A stretch of DNA of 64,000 bases from Rhodothermia bacterium. GTDB taxonomy: Bacteria; Bacteroidota; Rhodothermia; Balneolales; Balneolaceae. The first letter of the stretch is position 1; the number at the start of each line of letters is the position of its first letter. Shown here piece by piece: positions 59,404 through 64,000 of the stretch. The position numbers were made by a program, and so were the translations under genes. The notes below the pieces were generated by a model that worked only from the letters and a program-made list of their open reading frames with translations, searched no databases and had not been told where the DNA came from. Location of the stretch: contig JAUICM010000007.1 of the NCBI GenBank assembly GCA_030427885.1, positions 186,001 through 250,000 on the forward strand. The letters run 5' to 3'.

Positions 59404-60423
59404 ATGATTGATCTGAGAAGTGATACAATTACAAGGCCAACACAAGGAATGCTGGAGGCCATGACCAATGCAGCTGTAGGGGATGATGTGTTCGGAGAAG
59501 ATCCAACGGTGAATGCGTTCCAGAAAAAAGTTGCTGAATTATTCGGAAAAGAGGCCGGACTGTTTGTTTCGAGCGGTACTATGGGTAATCAGCTGGGAAT
59601 AAAAGTACATACCGAGCCGGGCGATGAAGTACTTATTGATGAAAAAGGACATGTTTTCAATTACGAAACAGGAGCGGCATCTTTTTTATCTGGAGTGCAG
59701 CTTAATCCACTAAAAGGAGAGCGCGGAAAACTGAGTGTTGATGTTCTGAAGAATAGAGTTCGTGGTTTATATGAATGGGAACCCAGAACGAAAGTGATCT
59801 GCATAGAGAACACAACCAACAAGGGGGGTGGGGTGTGCTATACTGAGCAGGAGTTAAATGGTATATCTGAATTCGCAACAGATCATGAGCTTATCATTCA
59901 CCTGGATGGTGCAAGGATCTGGAATGCCATCACGGCCAGTGGAGTTAAGCCGAAATTCTTTGGAGAGATCGCTGAGACCATTTCCGTTTGCTTCAGCAAG
60001 GGTTTGGGGGCACCAGTAGGGTCAATGCTGCTCGGACCAGAGGAGAAGATCAGGAAGGCCCGCCGGTTACGCAAAATGATGGGAGGAGGAATGCGCCAGA
60101 TCGGACTTCTTGCAGCTGCCGCTGATTACGCTCTCGAAAAGCACTGGCCACTGCTGGAAGAAGATCATCGCAGAGCCAAAGCATTTGCACAAACAGTAAG
60201 CGAGTGTAGTCAGCTATCCATTGACCTGGATTCAGTGGAAACCAATATTGTGATCTTTGATGTGAAGGAAGGAGGAGCTCCGGCTGCGTTGGCCAAACTG
60301 GCTGATCAGGGAATACACATGGTTCAGTTTGGAGCGGATACCATACGGGCTACTTTTCACTTTCAGGTGGGGGATGCGGAGTTGGAGAAAGTTATTAAAA
60401 CTATAAAAAGTTTATTTCGTTGA
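59404..60423 (+). CDS. ltaE: Threonine aldolase (low-specificity L-type)
   Basis: The 339-residue PLP enzyme splits threonine or allo-threonine to glycine and acetaldehyde. The start is the ATG at 59404, giving the family opening MIDLRSDTITRPTQGML; a TTG ten codons upstream is less likely. Motifs GDDVFGEDPTVNAFQ, FVSSGTMGNQLGI, HLDGARIWNA and the PLP lysine region SVCFSKGLGAPVGSMLLG are all seen. It serves glycine supply or threonine breakdown. It diverges from the lycopene cyclase gene. Confidence 0.92.
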   Translation: MIDLRSDTITRPTQGMLEAMTNAAVGDDVFGEDPTVNAFQKKVAELFGKEAGLFVSSGTMGNQLGIKVHTEPGDEVLIDEKGHVFNYETGAASFLSGVQLNPLKGERGKLSVDVLKNRVRGLYEWEPRTKVICIENTTNKGGGVCYTEQELNGISEFATDHELIIHLDGARIWNAITASGVKPKFFGEIAETISVCFSKGLGAPVGSMLLGPEEKIRKARRLRKMMGGGMRQIGLLAAAADYALEKHWPLLEEDHRRAKAFAQTVSECSQLSIDLDSVETNIVIFDVKEGGAPAALAKLADQGIHMVQFGADTIRATFHFQVGDAELEKVIKTIKSLFR

Positions 60424-60645
60424 TCTCAAGGTGCTTTTTAAATGGCAATAGCAATCAATCATGAGTACTAAAAAAGTTGATGTTGCAAAAAAGCTGAATA
60501 TTGACAGGCTTATTAGAGAAAAAAAATATTTGGTTGATTCTGACCCACCAGGTATCGCATGATTCAAATGAATCTGTAAAGACAGATAGAATGCTGTTAA
60601 AGCTAGTAGAAAAGGAAAATATTTGATGTTAAATCTGTTTCCCAT
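60412..60645 (-). CDS. Possible small two-span membrane protein
   Basis: A 77-residue frame overlaps the end of the threonine aldolase gene by 12 bases and fills an otherwise empty 313-base gap. It has two hydrophobic stretches (YFPFLLALTAFYLSLQI and FFSLISLSIFSFFATSTFLVLMI) separated by a Gly/Ser/Glu loop. The composition could also be a by-product of AT-rich non-coding DNA. There is no homology I can name, so this is listed with low confidence. Confidence 0.25.
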   Translation of the reverse strand: MGNRFNIKYFPFLLALTAFYLSLQIHLNHAIPGGSESTKYFFSLISLSIFSFFATSTFLVLMIDCYCHLKSTLRSTK

Positions 60646-60736
60646 AGATATATATAAAACTAATATTTAAAAAAACTATCAAGCTTTCATTCTGAAACAC
60701 ATATATTACCCCGAAATCAAGGTTAAGTATAAGGTT

Positions 60737-62797
60737 ATGAGTGTATCAAAGAAGTTCTGGATCGCCTCTCTTTTTACATTGTTTGTAAGTAATCCCTTAC
60801 TCGCCCAATCCGGGAAAGTCCTCATGTTCGTTTCCTATGAGGACACCTACTACTCCGAATACATTGTGATGAAGGAAGCTTTGGAGGCTTCAGGGTATGA
60901 AGTGGAAGTACGAAGTGCAGGGCCTGATTCAGCCTCTGTGTATATGCTGCCCGAGGGAACAGATATCGAAGAAACAGCCAATTCACTTTCCGGAAGCAGT
61001 TATGCAGAATTTACCAGCCAGTTTGAAGCTTCATTCGGGCGACCATGGAATGAAGATCTGAATGAAACGCCAGATTTTATTCCGGTAGATGGCCTGATTC
61101 AGGATTTAGAAGACATGGACGGGTACTTCGCTTTGGTGATCGTAGGAGGGACAGGGGCTATCGACTATCGTTTTGACGATACTTACTCAACTCAGGGAGA
61201 AGGAGAGCGACAGCTAAGTGCAGCAACTGTTCAGGCAGCAGCGGAGAAACTAAACGAACTGGCTAACGAAGCGATCGACAGGAGCATGCTCTTGTTAGCT
61301 CAGTGTCATGGAGCCAGTCTGCCGGTTTTCTGGAAAATACCGGATGATGAAATGAATTCGGGGAGTTCGGTACTGAAAGGAGAATACGCAACAGGATTTC
61401 CGGAAGAGGAAACATTCACAATTCTGGAGGAATTTGAAGTAAACTATCTTCCCGTAACTGGGGTAGTGATATCAGATCCAAATGAGGTATATCAAAACGG
61501 AGAGCCCACAAACAAGATTATTACTACCCGTGATTGGTATCCCCAGACAGTGATCCATGCCGCGAAAGCATTCAGGAATATTTATGAAACAATAGTAATT
61601 ACTGAACTTCCGGTTGAAGTATTAATTATTCACGGTGGAGCTATAAATCCAGAGAATTGTTCTGCAGGCAACAGAGTGAATGACGTGCCCTGTAATTATG
61701 GGACAGGAGATGATTTACCTGCTGATTATACAACGATCGCAGGAATGCTGGGAGCGGAGTATTCTGATGATGGGTTCATTTTTGATGTGGATGATGTCAA
61801 TTTAACGAGTGAAAGTCTTCCTGTATCCACTTCAGATTGGGCGTCATATTTTGGTTCTCATGATGTATTGATTTTCTTTAAACACTGGTCTACCGGTTTA
61901 TCGGATGAGATTCAGAATGCAATGGTTGTATTTGCAGATAATGGGGGAGGAGTGCTTGGAATTCATCACAGTATGTATAATGATATTGACGGCCCCCGGA
62001 ATAAAGATATTCTGGCTGATGAACTCTTTGGTGCGGAATCACCGGCATCAGGCTGGTCTGCAAACCTGACAAACTATGATCTGTTAGTTACCAACCAGGG
62101 GCATTTCATAACCACGTATAACATTAACTTTGAGGAAGCAACATCCACACCAACCACCTGGAATGAAAACCCTCTTCCGGATGGTAGCAATCCAAGTTTT
62201 TCTCACTACCCAAGCTTCCAGATCTACGATGAGATCTATAACAATATGAGTTTTGTGGAAGGGGTTGAGTTTGGTGAGGAAGTGGGACAGATCACACCTA
62301 TTCTGTCTAATGGCCAAAGTCCATCCGGGCAAGTTCATACTTCAGGTTTTGTACGCCGGTTCAATCCCTCCGATGATGCGAGTGAAGGAAGAGTAGCTTA
62401 TTTCGAACCTGGTGAGAGAAGGGAAAGTTTTGAAGAAGGGTATCCATATACTCAGATCATACGAAACGCTGTGGTCTGGACAGCTAATATGCCACCATGG
62501 CCACTGGCGATTGAAGAAGTATCAGACAACCCGTATGGGTTTTCAATTGAAGGATTCTATCCAAACCCTTTCAACCCAAATGGAAAGGTAGAATTTACCC
62601 TTAGACAACCGGGAGAGGTACAGGCATATCTTTACAATACAATGGGACAAAAAGTAACGGAAATCTATTCCGGCATGATGAATTCTGGAAAACATCTAAT
62701 GAATGTAGATGGAACGAACCTGTCCAGTGGAATCTATCTTCTTCAGATCCGGTATATGAATCAGGTTCAGTTTGTAAAGATCAGTCTGATCAAATGA
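60737..62797 (+). CDS. ThuA-domain T9SS cargo protein with DJ-1/PfpI-like N-terminal domain
   Basis: The 686-residue product has a signal peptide (SLFTLFVSNPLLAQ). About residues 28-240 form a DJ-1/PfpI-like domain (SGKVLMFVSYEDTYYSEYIVMKEALEASGYEVEV, VIVGGTGAIDYR, and the Cys elbow LLLAQCHGASLPVF). About 290-590 is a ThuA-like domain (VEVLIIHGGAINPENC, SHDVLIFFKHWSTGLSDEIQNAMVVFADNGGGVLGIHHSMYND). A T9SS sorting domain follows (GFYPNPFNPNGKVEF to VQFVKISLIK). ThuA proteins act in trehalose or other sugar use. The enzyme is exported, so it probably works on sugars at the surface. Confidence 0.8.
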   Translation: MSVSKKFWIASLFTLFVSNPLLAQSGKVLMFVSYEDTYYSEYIVMKEALEASGYEVEVRSAGPDSASVYMLPEGTDIEETANSLSGSSYAEFTSQFEASFGRPWNEDLNETPDFIPVDGLIQDLEDMDGYFALVIVGGTGAIDYRFDDTYSTQGEGERQLSAATVQAAAEKLNELANEAIDRSMLLLAQCHGASLPVFWKIPDDEMNSGSSVLKGEYATGFPEEETFTILEEFEVNYLPVTGVVISDPNEVYQNGEPTNKIITTRDWYPQTVIHAAKAFRNIYETIVITELPVEVLIIHGGAINPENCSAGNRVNDVPCNYGTGDDLPADYTTIAGMLGAEYSDDGFIFDVDDVNLTSESLPVSTSDWASYFGSHDVLIFFKHWSTGLSDEIQNAMVVFADNGGGVLGIHHSMYNDIDGPRNKDILADELFGAESPASGWSANLTNYDLLVTNQGHFITTYNINFEEATSTPTTWNENPLPDGSNPSFSHYPSFQIYDEIYNNMSFVEGVEFGEEVGQITPILSNGQSPSGQVHTSGFVRRFNPSDDASEGRVAYFEPGERRESFEEGYPYTQIIRNAVVWTANMPPWPLAIEEVSDNPYGFSIEGFYPNPFNPNGKVEFTLRQPGEVQAYLYNTMGQKVTEIYSGMMNSGKHLMNVDGTNLSSGIYLLQIRYMNQVQFVKISLIK

Positions 62798-64000
62798 TCA
62801 AAGCTTTCCTGCTTTGACTTGTTTGTCTGCATAATCAACTGCACGGGCTGTAAGCGCCATATAAGTGATACTTGGATTCTGAGTTCCGGCGCTGGTCATG
62901 CACGCACCGTCAGTCACAAATACATTGGGTACGTTATGGATCTGATTCCATTTGTTCAGTACGCTGTTTTGGTCATTATGGCCCATGCGGGCAGTTCCCA
63001 TTTCGTGGATACAGGCACCAGGTGCTGTTTCTGAGTTATAAGAGCTGATATTCTCACATCCTGCTGCTTCCAGCATTTCAACGGCACAACGAACACCATC
63101 TTCACGGAGCTTCTTCTCATTCTCACGAAGCTGGGCATCAAAGGTGATGATTGGCATGCCGTGTTTGTCGCGCTTATTAAAGTTGAGCTCCATTTTATTG
63201 TCATGGTACGGTAGCATCTCACCAAAACAGGAGATACCAAACGACCAGGGACCCGGTTTAAAGATCTCATCCTTGAGATCAACCCCCAGAACTCCTGCCG
63301 GAACATTCTGTGAACGGGTTGCTCCGCCCTGATACCCAAAACCACGGAGGTAATCTTTTTGTTTAGTCTCTTCATCGATATTACGGAAGCGTGGAATGTA
63401 AATTCCACCCGGTTTGCGGCCGTAGTAGTATTCATCTTCAAAGCCGGGAAGTGAACCACTTGCACCCATACCGTAATGGTGATCCATCAAATTGTGGCCC
63501 AGTTCTCCACTTTCATTTCCGAGTCCGGTTGGGAAAGCATCAGAACGGCTATTCAATAAAATAGCTGTAGTTCCGATGGTACTTGCATTGCAGAACACTA
63601 TGCGGGAGAAAAATTCCATTTCCTCACCTGTATTAGAATCTTTGACCCGAACTCCGGTAGCCTTACCTGTTGAGGCATCATAAACGATCTCACTTACAAT
63701 ACTGTCAGGTCTGATCGTAAGGTTGCCCGTTTCCTCGGCAACCACTAGAGTAGATGAAAGGCTGCAAAATGGTGCACCATACGGACATCCACGCCAGCAA
63801 CGATCTCTGGCTACACATTGGCCTCTGGTTCCTTTATGAACTTCAGGATCGTATTCACTCAGGTTGGCGACCCGGCCAGGAGTGAGTATCCGTTCCGGGT
63901 ATTTTTCCCGGATCTTTTCTCGGACATGCTCTTCCACACAATTCAAAGGAAAAGGTTTTAAGAATTTTCCATCGGGGACCTGTTTCAGACCTTCGGCCTG
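62798..64000 (-). CDS. GMC oxidoreductase, C-terminal part (partial)
   Basis: The frame stays open to the right window edge, so the N-terminal FAD-binding GxGxxG region is missing; 400 residues are seen. A Cys-rich segment RDRCWRGCPYGAPFCSLSS and NLTIRPDSIVSEIVYD lie near the visible start. The C-terminal catalytic region HEMGTARMGHNDQNSVLNKW...VPNVFVTDGACMTSAGTQNPSITYMALTARA is typical of GMC/gluconate-type sugar dehydrogenases of Bacteroidota. Its convergent neighbour is the ThuA-domain gene, and GMC and ThuA proteins often occur together in sugar-lactone or trehalose use. Confidence 0.88.
   Translation of the reverse strand, partial: QAEGLKQVPDGKFLKPFPLNCVEEHVREKIREKYPERILTPGRVANLSEYDPEVHKGTRGQCVARDRCWRGCPYGAPFCSLSSTLVVAEETGNLTIRPDSIVSEIVYDASTGKATGVRVKDSNTGEEMEFFSRIVFCNASTIGTTAILLNSRSDAFPTGLGNESGELGHNLMDHHYGMGASGSLPGFEDEYYYGRKPGGIYIPRFRNIDEETKQKDYLRGFGYQGGATRSQNVPAGVLGVDLKDEIFKPGPWSFGISCFGEMLPYHDNKMELNFNKRDKHGMPIITFDAQLRENEKKLREDGVRCAVEMLEAAGCENISSYNSETAPGACIHEMGTARMGHNDQNSVLNKWNQIHNVPNVFVTDGACMTSAGTQNPSITYMALTARAVDYADKQVKAGKL

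Noticed and set aside
60461-60562. Short plus-strand frame of 33 residues after threonine aldolase
   Set aside because: It is very short, Lys-rich, lacks a family match and overlaps a competing frame on the other strand.

Overview
The window looks like a chromosome segment of a marine-type Bacteroidota relative, most likely the Balneolia (Gracilimonas, Balneola or Rhodohalobacter type). The grounds are type IX secretion C-terminal domains with the YPNPFNP start, Bacteroidota promoter boxes (TAnnTTTG), a carotenoid lycopene cyclase, moderate-to-low GC, and many short secreted or lipoprotein genes. This is inferred from gene content; no rRNA or marker gene is present.

Region 1 (1 to about 19,900) is a Mu-like transposable prophage whose left part lies outside the window. 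Two late operons diverge from about 3,400. The leftward one encodes scaffold, major capsid, a secreted protein, a tRNA(CAU), an HhH protein and a DUF5675 protein. The rightward one encodes gp36/gp37-like connectors, both terminase subunits, the portal and a gpG-like morphogenesis protein. Then come three hairpins, two adjacent MuA-type binding sites (8,946-8,993), a leftward lipoprotein gene and repressor, and a rightward early operon of about 20 genes. The early operon includes a Ner-like regulator, a DnaA-domain-IV-like protein, a DDE transposase, an HNH protein, DUF3164, GemA, an orphan C5 DNA methyltransferase and a gpF-like minor head protein. A cluster of MuA-like sites (19,666-19,903) follows the last gene. 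No MuB-type ATPase is visible.

Region 2 (20,174-44,330) is a 24-kb, wholly leftward cluster of 13 secreted or membrane-anchored proteins. In transcription order it holds three very large T9SS cargo proteins (1246, 1786 and 2515 residues) that share a terminal module. These are followed by two tandem copies of a three-gene cassette resembling the pilV-pilW-pilX minor-pilin order but without prepilin cleavage motifs, then a CBM-like protein and three DUF4402-like proteins. I read it as an undescribed surface-structure locus and the best candidate for a new system here.

Region 3 (44,585-64,000) is ordinary host chromosome. It has a tightly overlapping dTDP-rhamnose operon (rfbA-D-C-B), an EVE-domain protein, an esterase lipoprotein, a GNAT enzyme, a beta-lactamase-fold serine hydrolase, NTF2-like proteins, and a dCTP deaminase/BFD-like/RsmE operon. 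After these come TfoX-N and flavodoxin proteins, a thioesterase with a TetR regulator and matching palindromic operators, DUF1835, lycopene cyclase, threonine aldolase, a ThuA-domain T9SS protein and the C-terminal part of a GMC oxidoreductase.
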